Origin: Adiantum capillus-veneris
Taxonomy: Eukaryota > Streptophyta > Polypodiopsida > Polypodiales > Pteridaceae
Assembly: GCA_014529385.2 (NCBI GenBank)
Contig: CM043954.1
Span: 93,607,247 to 93,671,246, forward strand
Length of the DNA: 64,000 bases
Direction of reading: 5' to 3'
Both the position numbers and the translations under genes were made by a program. The notes below the pieces were generated by a model. It was not told the origin of the DNA and made no database searches. It was given only the letters and a program-made list of their open reading frames with translations. Below are positions 46,289-60,852 of this stretch, piece after piece (the stretch's first letter is position 1; each line of letters starts with the position of its first letter).

Positions 46289-47465
46289 TCACAGACTCCC
46301 TTTACACAAAGGGAATAGGGGACACATGTCAGCTCTTATCCCAATTGCCCACAAGGTGCACTAAAATCCTTTTGGATAGCCATAGAGGTGGACCAATGAG
46401 AATTAGGCTAGAGTAAATCTAGTTTAATTCATTTAAGAACACTTGATAAAAGAACTAATAAGAATTAAGCTCTCTAGAAGACTATTGGCCAGTCTCGCAA
46501 GGGGTCCAATGAGCATTCAGCAGTCCCATGGCTTGCCTGATTCCTATTGGCCAGAAGACAAAGGGGTCCAATGAGAGTTTAGTTGCATTATTTAATTAAC
46601 TAAAGCTCGCACAAAAGGGGAAAGGGGGACACTTGTCACAAGGCTATCACTTATGCTTCTTAAACCCTATTGGCTAAGCTTGGAGAGGTCCAATGGGAAG
46701 CCAATGAGAGGATTTAGCAAGAGGGGTCGACCAAGAGAGAGAGGGGGGTGATTTTTCAAAGGCATTATCACACAGACACACACACACTCACACAATCTCA
46801 TGTGTGAAGCAAGAAGACTCTCTCTCTCTCCTTCTCAAGCTTTAATGGAAAGCTCATCATCTACTCCAAGCTTGTGAGAAGGGAGGTCTACAACAACTCT
46901 TGGCTTTGTGATGCAAATCCAACCAAGAGCCGAGCTTCAATGCATGCTCATCTCCTCTACCATGCCAATTACTAAGCTATGCTAAGCTTTTATGAGTGAT
47001 TATGTGAGGGGATATACTTCTTTCTCGTAAGACGACTCCTTCCTCTCAATCTACTCTCATACCCCGCTAGCTCTTACCATCTTCGAAGGTGTGTGAAGTC
47101 TTGGGTCTGAGGCCGTAAGGGAATTGATGTTGTGTTTTATAAGGGTTTACTTAGTGCTTGAAGCTTCCATCTTCATTGCACTAGCTAGTTATTGAAGGAA
47201 CACAAAGAATTGTATTGTAAAATGTCTCCCTTGATGGGGAAAACCTATAATACAAAGCCTTTTGGAGGGGGGACCGGCTCCATGTAAATGCAGTCCTCAA
47301 GTCCTCAACTGTTGTCAATAGTTTAATTTCTCTCTCTTTTGAAGTATTGTTTATGCATATCTAACTAGGGGTTATGCTTTTTGTTGCTCTCTTTACCCAA
47401 GCACTCTTGCTATGCTCATTAGGAATCTATTCTAATGAAATGCTCACTCTTGCTATGCTCATTAA
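46168..47465 (+). mobile_element. 3' LTR of the chromovirus-like Gypsy (ends approximate)
   Basis: Corresponds to 39412-40667. It has a 44-bp (AC)n insertion at 46240-46284 that the 5' LTR lacks, keeps the CCAAT-box array (46370-46700), has a shorter CT tract, and loses similarity near 47465 after a small local duplication (cactcttgctatgctcatta twice). Confidence 0.8.
46240..46284. repeat. (AC)n microsatellite inside the 3' LTR only
   Basis: Pure AC tract at a position where the 5' LTR has none, next to ggggatgagaga. Confidence 0.97.
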
Positions 47466-48060
47466 ATGGCCTAACCATCGCAACTAGGTTGTTGACCTTT
47501 TTGTATAATACGATAACACAAATGCTTGTTCCCATTTGCTAACATCAAAAGTGGCAACCACTATGTACTTGTTCTTCTTGCTAGTTTTCTTGAATGGTCA
47601 CATGAAATCAAATCCTACTCAAATCCCCATTTTCATGGATACATTGAGTGGCGAAATATTTACTGGGGTTTTCATATCAAATAATGTTGGCTATCATACT
47701 CTTTAAATATTATGACAAATGTAAAAAAACTCCACATCTAAAATCTTATGTTCTCACAACTTGAATCCTAATGATATAATCTTGAATTAATTTTTTACTC
47801 TCATTGTAAGATATTACCATGGAAAAGTGCCTCCTTCCTCTCCAGCATGAGCAAGTATCTCTATCTTGCATCCTTGAAAAGTAGACAGGGCATTGTGGAG
47901 ACTTGATGGCATCACAAAGTGCATAAAAGCCATCCATTCTATGGTGAGTAGTTTGAGACCTATCTTTTGGTGCAATTTTCAATTGACTCTACCCACTGTC
48001 TCCATCCAAAAAAGCTGTGCATCTTGTGCTCCCTAGGCTTGTGCACTTATGGACTGTTAA
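47466..48060 (-). pseudogene. Degraded fragments of a second minus-strand Gypsy pol
   Basis: Minus-strand translation gives integrase-like KKTSKKNKYIVVATFDVSKW (near 47570) and RT-like IAPKDRSQTTHHRMDGFYAL followed by CPVYFSRMQD (47830-47980). These resemble the element at 31-33 kb. The order relative to that element is disturbed and the sequence is full of breaks. Confidence 0.65.
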
Positions 48061-48249
48061 CCTTTGCCTCATCCTGGACAACTAGTGGCTGCTGCTGCTT
48101 CAACAAAGAGTTGCCCCCTTTGCTCTCGTCATCTTAGCTCTTCTGTGCCTAAACCATGACCACCACTGCTGGATAGCTACTACTGATATAGTCGGCTAAA
48201 AATTCAAGGCTACCATCCACACATTACGCTGCTCCATAGTCACCGACTA

Positions 48250-48925
48250 GTAATTTGAAGGATAACTTGAGAATAGTTGGCCTTCAAAAGATTGGACGTT
48301 TTCAGAGTATGAGGTGTACAATGTTTTCATACACAATGACTGCAATACTTATGATTACATACTCACATATACAACATCTCATCACCTTGTCATATGGAAG
48401 GTATAGTTATCAAGACAGAGCATACAGTGGCACATTTACAGATGTATGAAGATTGGACGTTTATGATAAAATGAAGTGTACACTGTCTTCGTTATAATGA
48501 GTGCAAGAACTAGGATTACGAACTTTCAAATACAACATCTCATCACCTTGCCATGTGGAAGGTACAATCATCAAGATATAGAGCGTATGGTGGCACATTT
48601 TATGAAGATCGGACATTCATCGAGAAATGAAGTGTAGACTGCCTTCTTTCAATAATTGCAAGAACTAGGACTACAAACTTACATATACAATATCTCATCA
48701 CCTTGCCATATAGAAGGTACAGTCATCGAGATATAGAGCATACAGCGGTACATTCATAGAGATATGAAGATCGTACATTCATGGAGATATACAGCGTATG
48801 GTGGTACATTCATAGAGATATGAAGATTGCATTCATGGAGATATGAAATGTACAGTGTCTTCATGCAATGGTTACAAGAACTATGATTACAAACAAAATA
48901 TACATCTCATTACATTGCCAAGCAA
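48250..48925. repeat. Satellite-like tandem repeat, period about 160 bp, about four copies
   Basis: The phrase gaagatTGGAC(g/a)tt recurs near 48283, 48449, 48605, 48768 and 48826. The phrases atctcatcaccttgccatatgg and catacagtggcacattca recur at matching offsets, giving a period near 160 bp, with a shorter last unit. The array lies just beyond the 3' end of the receptor-kinase gene. Confidence 0.85.
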
Positions 48926-48943
48926 AGATTTCCACTCTTCATC

Positions 48944-52260
<3,317 letters not shown>

Positions 52261-52282
52261 CTTTAATGTCAAGTATAAAAAA

Positions 52283-52289
<7 letters not shown>
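52261..52289 (-). other. Intron 3' splice region of the receptor kinase, next to the (CT)n/LINE junction
   Basis: On the minus strand tttttatacttgacattaaag precedes the exon at 52260, giving an AG acceptor. The upstream bases are the (GA)n strand of the microsatellite, so the retroelements sit in this intron about 30 bp from the splice site. Confidence 0.7.

Positions 52290-52321
<32 letters not shown>
52290..52321. repeat. (CT)n microsatellite, left border of LINE 1
   Basis: Pure CT tract between the receptor-kinase intron and the GC-rich start of the LINE. Confidence 0.97.
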
Positions 52322-52323
<2 letters not shown>

Positions 52324-52531
52324 GCTGCGTACCTGCCCTGCACCCGCTGCCGCCCCTGCTCCCCCCCCCGCCCCCCGAAAGCCTATTGGCAATGTATAAA
52401 GTGCACTTCTTCCCCCCTTTTGTTGTCCGAGCGTAGAGAGAGAGTGAAAAAGAGGCATAGAGAGAGAAGCAAAAAGATAAATGTTGCCTAGAGAGAGAAA
52501 GAGGGCAGAGAGAAAGTTGGTCTTTCCAAGC

Positions 52532-52577
<46 letters not shown>

Positions 52578-52609
52578 GTGAGAAGCGTAGAGAGAGAAAG
52601 CCTAGTCGT

Positions 52610-52648
<39 letters not shown>

Positions 52649-52709
52649 CCCCCAAAAAAAAGTGTATCTCTCTCTCTCTCTCTCTCCCCCCTGTGGCGGC
52701 CCTTCGACC
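52322..52709 (+). other. LINE 1 5' untranslated region, purine/pyrimidine-rich
   Basis: Starts GC-rich (cctgctgcgtacctgccctg), then has repeated gcgtagagagagaga phrases, two (GA)n tracts (52534-52570 and 52611-52646) and a (CT)n tract (52667-52686) just before the ORF1 start codon. This is consistent with a LINE promoter/5' UTR, though no promoter motif was identified. Confidence 0.5.
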
Positions 52710-53568
52710 ATGAGGACGCAGAATGGTAAGGATGACCCGGTGGAGGATGCCATACAAAAATGCAAAGAAGAGCTGAGCGAGTCCTTCAACCAAATCAACC
52801 GCCACCTCTTAGGTATTATCAACATTCTCGACGCGCGCGTGACAGCACAAGAAAGCACAATACATACATTCGAGAATCGCGTGAAGGCTCAAGATGAAGA
52901 AATTGCACTACTCAAGAAAGAGCTTGCAGAGGTGCGATCGCAGAATGTCCTTGAAGAGGGAGAGCTTCAACCTTCAGTAATTGAAGAGCTTAATACGATT
53001 AAGGAACAAGTGCGGGCCATCAAAGAAGGTGGAGAGCAACAAATGACCTTGTGGGTAGATGTCATCACAAAGAGCCAACAAAAAGCAGAAAAATGGATCG
53101 AGATTGTCAAGAAAGGGAAAGGCAAGGAAATAACCCCCATCCCCACACCAACCATCATCAACTTGACACTAAAAGAGGAGCAAAGGAGACATCTACGGGC
53201 CTTACACGTAAGGATATGTGGCCTGAAAGACCAAGATAATGTGGATGAAGAGGTGAAAGAGCTCATGACTCTGGTGGGGATCAATGAGCAGACGCATACA
53301 AGGGCCTGGAGAGTGGGCACTAAGAAAAGCCGGAGCAATTGAGAAACCTCGAAGGAAAGGGCACTCATTCTCCGCTTCTCCTCCATGGAAACGAAGGACT
53401 TCCTGAAGAAGAGACCGACCCTAAAAAAGACTGGCATCTTTCTTGGAGATGACCTCACCTCTCGCAGATTGCTCATATGCAAGAAGTAATGCCGGATATT
53501 AGAGCAGCAAGGGAAAAGGGGAATATTGCTTTTTATAGGGATGGAAAGGTGGTGATACCCGCATGACG
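52710..53568 (+). pseudogene. LINE 1 ORF1: coiled-coil and RNA-binding-like protein
   Basis: Start codon at 52710 (MRTQNGKDDPVEDAIQ). The first 110 residues look like a coiled coil (ESTIHTFENRVKAQDEEIAL, LLKKELAEVRSQNVLEEGEL). A central RRM-like part reads LHVRICGLKDQDNVDEEVKE (about 53199). After a TGA at 53341 the frame goes on (RALILRFSSMETKDFLKKRP, FLGDDLT), then shifts near 53480 to DIRAAREKGNIAFYRDGKVV and stops at 53568. This is the layout of L1-type ORF1 proteins, which bind the element's RNA. One stop and one frameshift break it. Confidence 0.75.
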
Positions 53569-53596
53569 GTGCGAGACCTATGGGACCACACTAAAG

Positions 53597-54190
53597 ATGG
53601 CAACCTGGAATTACAACGGATCACTTCGTCTTGATGTAGGGGCCTTTGAGGATAGCTTCACAGTGAGAGACATCATCTTCTACTCTGAGACGCATCAAGC
53701 CCTTGGGAAATCCATGCCACAGGTGAGCGGATATAGATGGGAGACAGCCTGCACAGACAGGAGACCAGATCGGAGCATCAGGGACGAGGCTCAGGGGGAG
53801 TGGCAATTCTATTCAGGGAGGAGTTGCAGCCATTGATATATATAGCGCGCAAGGATGAGCATGCTAGGTACATGTGGGTGAGGCTCAGGGCAGAGACGGG
53901 CAAATCTGTTACTTTCCTCCTAGTATGTCAGTATATGCATCACCTAGAGGACAATCCCCCTTTGCTATTTTGGATAATGACATATGCGAGTTTTCTAAGG
54001 ACGGTGAAATTATCATACTAGGGGATTTCAATGCTAGGACTGCCCACCACCATACAATATTTTATGATACTTCTGAGGAGATGCTTAGGGAGCTGGATGC
54101 TACAGAGATGGGTCTATCCAGATTATCACAAGATGAGGAATACACTGAGTATGGGGGGAATATGTCACATATCTCTACATAGCTTCAGGA
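53597..54190 (+). pseudogene. LINE 1 ORF2: apurinic-type endonuclease, truncated
   Basis: Starts MATWNYNGSLRLDVG with the APE-type N/G motif, then YSETHQALGK with the catalytic glutamate, GGVAILFREELQPLIY in another frame, and IIILGDFNARTAHH (about 54001) with the catalytic DxN. Two frameshifts occur (about 53775 and 53880). The last part of the endonuclease, including the SDH box, and the linker to the RT are deleted relative to LINE 2. Confidence 0.82.
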
Positions 54191-54247
54191 CAACCACCTC
54201 TGCCGGACCCACTAGAGACATGCCCGGAGACGTGTTCTTTCTTTACT

Positions 54248-55863
54248 GCCGAGAGGGTAAAGAAAGCTATTGACAGGATGAAGATAAGGAGAGCACATGA
54301 TCATGATGGGCTGGTAGTAGAGCACTTCATCCATGCCAGAGATATGCTTGCAGAGCTCCTGGCTATGATGTTTGATCGAGCCATGTATGAAGGCTTCCCT
54401 GAGACTTGGAGTATGTCCACGATTGTGCCTATTTTCAAGTCAGGGGATCCCATGATTCTCGGGAATTATTGCACCATCATGGTTGGTCACACATTAGCTA
54501 GGCTATATGCATCCATTCTTGAATAGGAACTGAGTAGATGGGCAAAACGAGAAGGCATAAGAGCACCAGGGCAAGCAGGTTTTAGGAGAGGTTTCTCCAC
54601 TCTTGACCAGATTCTAACACTCAGAACTATTATTGAGGAGGGTAGACACCATGGCAAGAGGATCTATTGTAGCTTTGCGCATTTCCGCAAAGCTTTTGAC
54701 ACAGTGCTGAGAGCCAGACTTATACGCAGGTTACAAGACATGGATGTGCCTACAGAGCTGATATGGGGGATTCTAGCTCTCTACAGGACAGTGATGGGGC
54801 AGGTGCGCACCACTGAGGGAATGTCTGACATGGTCCTCTCCACTATTGGAGTGAAGCAGGGATGCCCCCTATCCCCGACTCTTTTTGGGATATATGTGGA
54901 TGAGTTTTCGGACTATTGTAGAGCGTCAGGGAGACAGGGGGGCTCAGCTAGCAGGGAAATGGATTCCGTTGTTACTATATGCTGATGATATTGTGCTGAT
55001 TTCCGACTCTCTAGAGGGGATGCAACGTCATTTGGATGCTTTGCATGCATTTGCTCGTGATAGTGGATTGTCTGTCAACCTGGGGAAAACGAAGGTTATG
55101 GTGTTCAACACCACACCACAGTGGCTCAGGAGGTCAGCGCCCATTTTTACGTATGGCCAAGAGACTGTGGAGTACACAGATGCGTATACTTATCTGAGGT
55201 AGTCTTCACTGAACCGGTGTTTTCACTAAGAAGAGCATCAGAGACCAGACTGACGAGAGCATATGCACCTTTGGATGGAGATGTATGGAGAGGCCTCTGG
55301 TCTCTATGATCGCTCGAATGATCCGGGCTAAGGCCTCAGTGCCGCATGAGATTATCCGAGCCGAGCTAGCCGCACCCCCCCTCGTGATGGAGGCATTGAC
55401 TAGATCAATATCCTTTATGCACGGTTTATGGGATCTCCCCAGGGACAGATACGCTCGGCTAGCCTTGGAGTCATCTCGACAACTAGCTCTACGAGGCGAT
55501 TCAGCATGTTGGTATGGACAGATTACAGCATGGTTTCAGTCGCATGGTTTCAACATGGATAGATTGCCTCCGTTTCAATACTCCTTGGATGCACCCTCCC
55601 TGTCTCTCACACGGACAGAGATCACCAAACTCATACGCCAGGATCTAATTCAGCTAGATACCAAGAGCACATGGATACATCCGACACAGGAGTGGGCCAC
55701 AAAGATGGCCTTCTACAGAGAACATCTTCTCCAACTCACGGAGGACGGTTTTGTGACTAGGCCTGCATACATGGATACGTACTTATCTCATGGGATAACA
55801 TGCGCTATTGGGCAGATACGCACATCCTCACATCAGCTCCAGATCGAGACTGGCCGATTTTGA
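54248..55863 (+). pseudogene. LINE 1 ORF2: reverse transcriptase
   Basis: The frame reads VKKAIDRMKIRRAHDHDG, LAMMFDRAMYEGFPETWSMS and STIVPIFKSGDPMILGNYCT. After a stop at 54524 come GQAGFRRGFSTLDQILTLR and the motif-A region (YCSFAHFRKAFDTV, with D kept). Then follow TIGVKQGCPLSPTLFGIYVD and LLYADDIVLISDSLEGMQRH with the YADD box, then SVNLGKTKVMVF. Part of the following region present in LINE 2 (63900 onward) is missing at about 55270. The remaining C-terminal region runs open from 55285 to 55863. Confidence 0.88.
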
Positions 55864-56572
55864 GGGGTAACGGCAAGGGCCAGGATATGTCACCTATGTA
55901 ACTTAGAGCCAAAGATAGAGCTACACTACACATGTCATTGCCCGACGTACTATGAGATACGCGGCTGCTTCCACTGCTTGTTCAGAGAAGGCTTCGGACC
56001 TTTTTCTAGAGTCATGAGATACAAGGATCAAAGGTGTCTCGGATTGTTCCTACTAGAGCTGCGCAGACTTAGGGAGAGCTTGCAGAGGACATCAGGGGGA
56101 AGACAATCTCAGAGACGGATCACAAATTTCTTTACACCGGCCAAGGGAGAGCCAGACGAGCAGTCAATCCAGCAGATCTCAAAGCCCACCGATACTAGAG
56201 GTACGTTGCTTGATCGAGCCACTGAGCTAGGCAAATCCAGACGCCCACGACCTCGGGGGGTCTCTTACCATCGACGAAGGCTGCAACAGAAGATACATAT
56301 CACTCTAGCTTGACATGCAAGACGCCCCTAGAGTACTGACCATGGAGGAGGTTGATGAGATTCGACAGCGACCGATGAGGGATTTCATCTGAACCCACCA
56401 ACCCTCCCCCCTGTATCACGTCTCAATCCCGAATCAGCTTCACATTTATTTCCTTCCTCAGTGTTCGAGTGTTTAGTTCTTAGTTAATTTAGTTCTTTTA
56501 GTTTCGTACTCAGACATGATATCAGATTCACCAGTTGTCATTTTGGCCTTTTGAAGATGTTAATATAACATT

Positions 56573-56573
<1 letters not shown>
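55864..56573 (+). pseudogene. LINE 1 C-terminal zinc-knuckle region and 3' UTR
   Basis: After a stop at 55861 the frame goes on with CHLCNLEPKIELHYTCHCPT YYEIRG, a CCHC-like knuckle common at LINE ORF2 ends. A downstream open frame (to 56313) is basic. An AT-rich 3' UTR ends at aatataacatttcat, followed immediately by (CT)n instead of poly(A). Confidence 0.7.

Positions 56574-56627
<54 letters not shown>
56574..56627. repeat. (CT)n microsatellite between LINE 1 and LINE 2
   Basis: Pure CT tract of about 27 repeats directly at the 3' end of LINE 1 and directly before the truncated start of LINE 2. Confidence 0.97.
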
Positions 56628-56630
<3 letters not shown>

Positions 56631-58085
56631 AGGGATGAGCAAGCTAGGTACATGTGGGTGTGATTGAGAGCAGAGACACGCAGATATCTTTACATTGCTA
56701 TTTGCTACTTTTCCCCGAGTACATCAGTTTATGCACCACCCAGAGGACAGTCCCCCTTTTCTATTTTGGATGATGACATATGGGAGTTCTCTAGAGATGG
56801 TGACATCATCATTCTAGAGGATTTCAATGCTAGGACTGCCCATCATAAGACAATACTTTATGATACTTCAGAGGAGATGCTGAGAGAGCTGGATGTTGCA
56901 GAGATGGGCCTATCCAGACTATCATAGGATGAGGAACACACTGAGTATGGACGACACATGATAGACATGGGGACTGCACATGGATTGGCCATCTTGAATG
57001 GCCTACAGATGTTTCGCGCTGCGGGGGGTTTTACATGCTTTCCACACAGACATGGAGCCAGCACAGTAAATTATGTCATGGCACAGCCGAGCTTCATCTC
57101 AAGTATCCAGGATCCCACAGTTGGACCCAAACCTGTTGGTGTGGCAGTGGATCATGCTCTTGTGTCGTTGACCATCTCTTTTCAGTTTAGTGTAGCACAT
57201 AGGCCACTGGCAGCAGCCCCTACTCGCTACACCTTCACATGGGAGACGAACTCTGTATACATAGATGGGATCTACAGACGCCTGTGCACAGAGGAGCTAG
57301 GGCGACCTCTGGAGGAGCTTACTACTATACTGACACAAACACTACATGATGTAGCAGCAGAGGCATACCCACATACACAGCCTGAGCAGAGACACCGTTC
57401 GGGGAGCATGCCCCAGAACAGTTGGTATGATAAGGAATGCCGGGACACTAGAGCTAGACTTCAGAGGGAGGTGCTTTTGGGAGACATCACTCACAAACAA
57501 TCACAGATTTACTTCCGACGCCTAGTGTGACGGAAGAAGAGGGCATTTTTGGCTCGCCTAGAGCAGGATCTATACCAGCTATTCTTGAGTCAGGACTGAT
57601 GTGAGGCATGGCAACTCTTTCATGAGCACCCCCCCTCCCCCCCCCCCCCCCCCCCCCGCGCCGCCATCACTTCTACAGAGGCCTAGGGCCAGTACGCATC
57701 ATCTCTGTACACAGTTCCTAAGCAGCCCCCCCTTCCCGATCCATGCCCACACACATGTGCTTTTTTCACTCTGAGATGGTGAGGAAGGCCATTGACAGGA
57801 TGAGGACTGGGAGAGCATATGATCATGATAGCTTAGTGGCTGAGCATTTCACGCATGCCAGAGATCTACTAGCAAAGCTTCTAGCAGTTATGTTTAACCA
57901 TACAATGTGTGAGGGCTTGCCTGATACTTGGAGCCTATCGACTATTGTACTATCTTCAAGTCGGGAGACCCTATGGAGCCTGGGAATTATCGCACTATCA
58001 TGATGGACACACATTGGCACGGTTCTACGCATCTATTCTTGAGCAGTAGCTGAGTAGATGGGCAGAGAGGGAGAGGATACGCTGT
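56628..58085 (+). pseudogene. LINE 2, 5'-truncated: endonuclease end and start of RT
   Basis: Starts inside the endonuclease at the position matching LINE 1 base 53849 (gatgagcatgctaggtacat there). It has IIILEDFNARTAHHKTI, where the usual G before DFNA is E, and VAVDHALVSLTISF (about 57151) with the histidine of the endonuclease. A linker open to 57530 follows (TRYTFTWETNSVYID, QNSWYDKECRDTRARLQR). A C-rich tract sits at 57619-57658, and the RT starts at 57770 (VRKAIDRMRTGRAYDHDS). Similarity to LINE 1 stops near 58085, where Gypsy-related sequence begins. Continues at 63413. Confidence 0.85.
57619..57658. repeat. Poly(C)-rich tract in LINE 2
   Basis: Almost 40 consecutive cytosines with few interruptions, in the linker of ORF2. 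It may be unstable or affected by sequencing error. Confidence 0.9.
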
Positions 58086-58621
58086 CAAAGAGTTGGCGGT
58101 CTTGCAAAGAAGGCGCCGGGCCTCTAGCTATGAGGGTTTGTGGGGAGACTATGAAGCTTTTCACTTAAGCAAGCTTAGTGTTTGTAGCCATTACATTGTG
58201 TGTAGCCATTGGAATCTTATATGCAGACATACACATACGCAGACGTGAAACCCTCTGAACAAAACAAAAATGAAAACATCAAGGCTTTGATCGTATCTAA
58301 TCAAAGGTAAGATGAAAGGGTTCACTGATGCATTTATAACAACAAGTCGTTGTGCTCCAAATACACTGCGAATGGTTCTTTGAAACTGTAACTTAGTGCT
58401 TACAAAGATTTAGATATTTTGCCTAGCGATAGGAGCGAGCTGTGTGTACAAGTCTTCTTGGTTCATAGTAATATTAAGAAAGCAAGACTCAACCCCTAGA
58501 GGAGAATAAATATGTACACATCGAAAGAATTAGAGTAGTCTAGAAGTGGCAAAATAAGAGGATGTGGAGAAAGAAGAATTTCTTGCAGTCTTTCCGGCCC
58601 AAAGAGTAACACTATTCTCTG
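58086..58621. other. Unassigned stretch between LINE 2 and Gypsy gag
   Basis: No protein or LTR is recognised. The 3' LTR of the Gypsy element (62764-63412) has no visible partner here, so the 5' LTR and start of the Gypsy element, and about 200 bp of LINE 2, seem to have been lost or replaced. Confidence 0.5.
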
Positions 58622-59240
58622 TTGGAAGTGGATTTTACGGCTAATACAAACGTTAATTCTAATATGTTGCACAAAGAGTTCTCTGCAACCTTTGGGGATA
58701 CTGATAGAGCAAGGGTTGCTGAAACCAAACTTAGAAATCTCCGCCAAGGATCAAGACCTGCATCCATCTATGCATCTGAATTTCAACAGCTCACTTGTGA
58801 TCTGACTTGGCATGAGGAATATTTCATTAGCCAATTTCGGTGGGGATTAAAGAATGACGTAAAAGATCTTTTATTGACTATGCCAAAGGTTCACACACTA
58901 AGCGAGTTCATCTCTCAAGCAATAGAATGTGATAATCGACTGTTTGAGAGGAGACAAGAGAGGCGGCTTGGGGCACCATTGCGACCCCAAACAGAAGTGA
59001 CACATAATGGCTACACACCTCAACACGGCCATGAATCAAGCATTGAGCCCATGCAAATTGATTCAGCACGGTTTCAACCTCTCTCAGCCCAGGAGAAGCA
59101 AAGGCGACGCATTAATGGCTTATGTATGTATTGTGGAGAGCACGGGCACATGGTTCAACAGTGTCCAAGAAAGAGAAGGATGAAGGTTCATGGTGCAATG
59201 GCCTCAACGTGTTCGGAAAACATAGACGTCCAACCCCAAT
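58622..59240 (+). CDS. Gypsy gag (nucleocapsid end) of the chromodomain element
   Basis: Open for 206 codons from 58622, probably missing its first part. It has the capsid motif ARVAETKLRNLRQGSRPAS IYASEFQQL, then YFISQFRWGLKNDVKDLLL, LSEFISQAIECDNRL and a CCHC knuckle CMYCGEHGHMVQQC (about 59125-59166). Gag packs the element's RNA into virus-like particles. The upstream start is uncertain because the 5' region is damaged. It is likely a gene fragment of a defective element, although open here. Confidence 0.8.
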
Positions 59241-59720
59241 AGAGACCGACCGGTTGGACAAAAGACAAGCAAAAAAAGGTCTCTTTCTTCCCGCTGATTC
59301 CACTTCAAGTTTTATGCTACCAGTCAAGATCCATACCGGGTAGGCACATGGATTGTGAAGCATTACTACATTCACGCACAACGGCGTGCTTCATGGACAA
59401 AGAATTTGCAAAAGAACAAGGCATACCACTTGTGGAGAAGTCTAATCCAGCAACTGTAGAAGTCGTTGATGGTCGTCCCCTCGCTTCAGGGGATGTCAAG
59501 TATAAAACTCGCCCCATAGAAGTAACATTGCAGGAGCATGTTTCAAGAATAGCGTTCAATATTATACAAAGCCCAAGGAGTCCAATTGTTATTGGGCTAC
59601 CGTGGCTTGAATTACATAATCCTGACATCGATTAGAGGGCTCAGAGAATCGAACCACGAAAAGTCCAAAAGAAGAAGGGAAGGCATAATAGGCCTATATA
59701 TCTTGGAGCCAAGGTCTTCA
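59241..59720 (+). pseudogene. Gypsy protease region, active site altered
   Basis: The frame from 59348 reads EALLHSRTTACFMDKEFAKE where retroviral-type protease has a D-S/T-G active site; here it is H-S-R. FNIIQSPRSPIVIGLPWLEL is the C-terminal protease motif. A stop at 59341 and a frameshift separate it from gag. Confidence 0.8.
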
Positions 59721-60852
59721 TGCGTGCAGCCAAAAAGTATCCAACTTTCCTGATATTTGCAACACCAACCGACACGTCGACAACAAAAATCATGGAGGCA
59801 TTGCCACGTCAATATCAAGATTACAATGATGTTTTTGAGAAGAAGAATGCAGACCTCTTACCAGAGCATCGACCCTATGATTGTGCCATAGAGCTTCAGG
59901 AGGGAACCCAACCCCCTTTTGGCCCAATATACAAGCTATCTCAAGATGAATTGGTAGAATTACGGAAAAATATTGATGAGAATCTTGCTAAGGGGTTCAT
60001 ACGGCATTCAAAGTCCCCAGCAGGAGCTCCAATACTCTTTGTAAAAAGAAGGATGGAACTCTCCGGATATGCGTGGATTATAGAGGCCTAAACAAGATCA
60101 CCGTCAAGAATCGCTATCTCCTTCCCTTGATCCCAGAGCTTCTTGAGCGCCTTGGCAAGGCAAGAATATCTACAAAAATAGATCTTCGTGGTGCTTACAA
60201 TCTAGTCAGAATCAAAGAAGGTGATGAATAGAAAACAGCCTTTCGGACAAGGTATGGCCACTTTGAATATACCGTCATGCCATTTGGTCTCACAAATGCC
60301 CCAGCTGTTTTTCAACATTTAATGAATGATATCTTTCGGGAGTATTTGGATTATTTTGTGGTAATATATTTGGATGATATCTTTATATTTTCCAAGGATC
60401 AAGAAGAGCATGAGCACCATGTACGATCAGTGCTTGAAAAGCTTTGTGCATCAGGGTTATAGGCAAAGTTGGAGAAGTGCTCTTTTCATCAATCTAAGGT
60501 GGAATTTCTTGGTTATGTAATCTTTGAAAAGGGAATCTCTATGGATCCAAAGAAGGTTCAAACCATCCTTGATTGGGAGACACCCACCTCGGTAAGAGAT
60601 ATTCAATGTTTCCTCGGATTTTCAATTTTTTATCGTATCTTTATACAGGGATACTCCAAGGTGGTTACAGCACTCACAAGGTTGACAGGCCATAATAAGT
60701 TTGTCTGGGACTCAGAGGCCGCGAAAGCATTTCAGACTCTCAAGCAAGCTTTCACGACTGCACCCATTCTAATTCACGCAGATCCTACAAAGCCTTTCAT
60801 CCTAGAAACAGACGCTTCAGATTTTTCCCTTGGCGCTATTCTATCCAAGTAG
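59720..60852 (+). pseudogene. Gypsy reverse transcriptase and start of RNase H
   Basis: The frames give [40 protein letters not shown] and, in the next frame, [20 protein letters not shown]. Then [40 protein letters not shown] and the catalytic [13 protein letters not shown] (about 60360) follow. After a stop at 60460 come the connection KVEFLGYVIFEKGISMD and RNase H start PFILETDASDFSLGAIL. One frameshift at about 60050 and stops at 60229, 60460 and 60850 are visible. The catalytic residues are kept. Confidence 0.9.

Noticed and set aside
57619-57658. Poly(C) tract as a functional G-quadruplex
   Set aside because: It is a single homopolymer in one broken LINE copy and may be a sequencing or assembly error.
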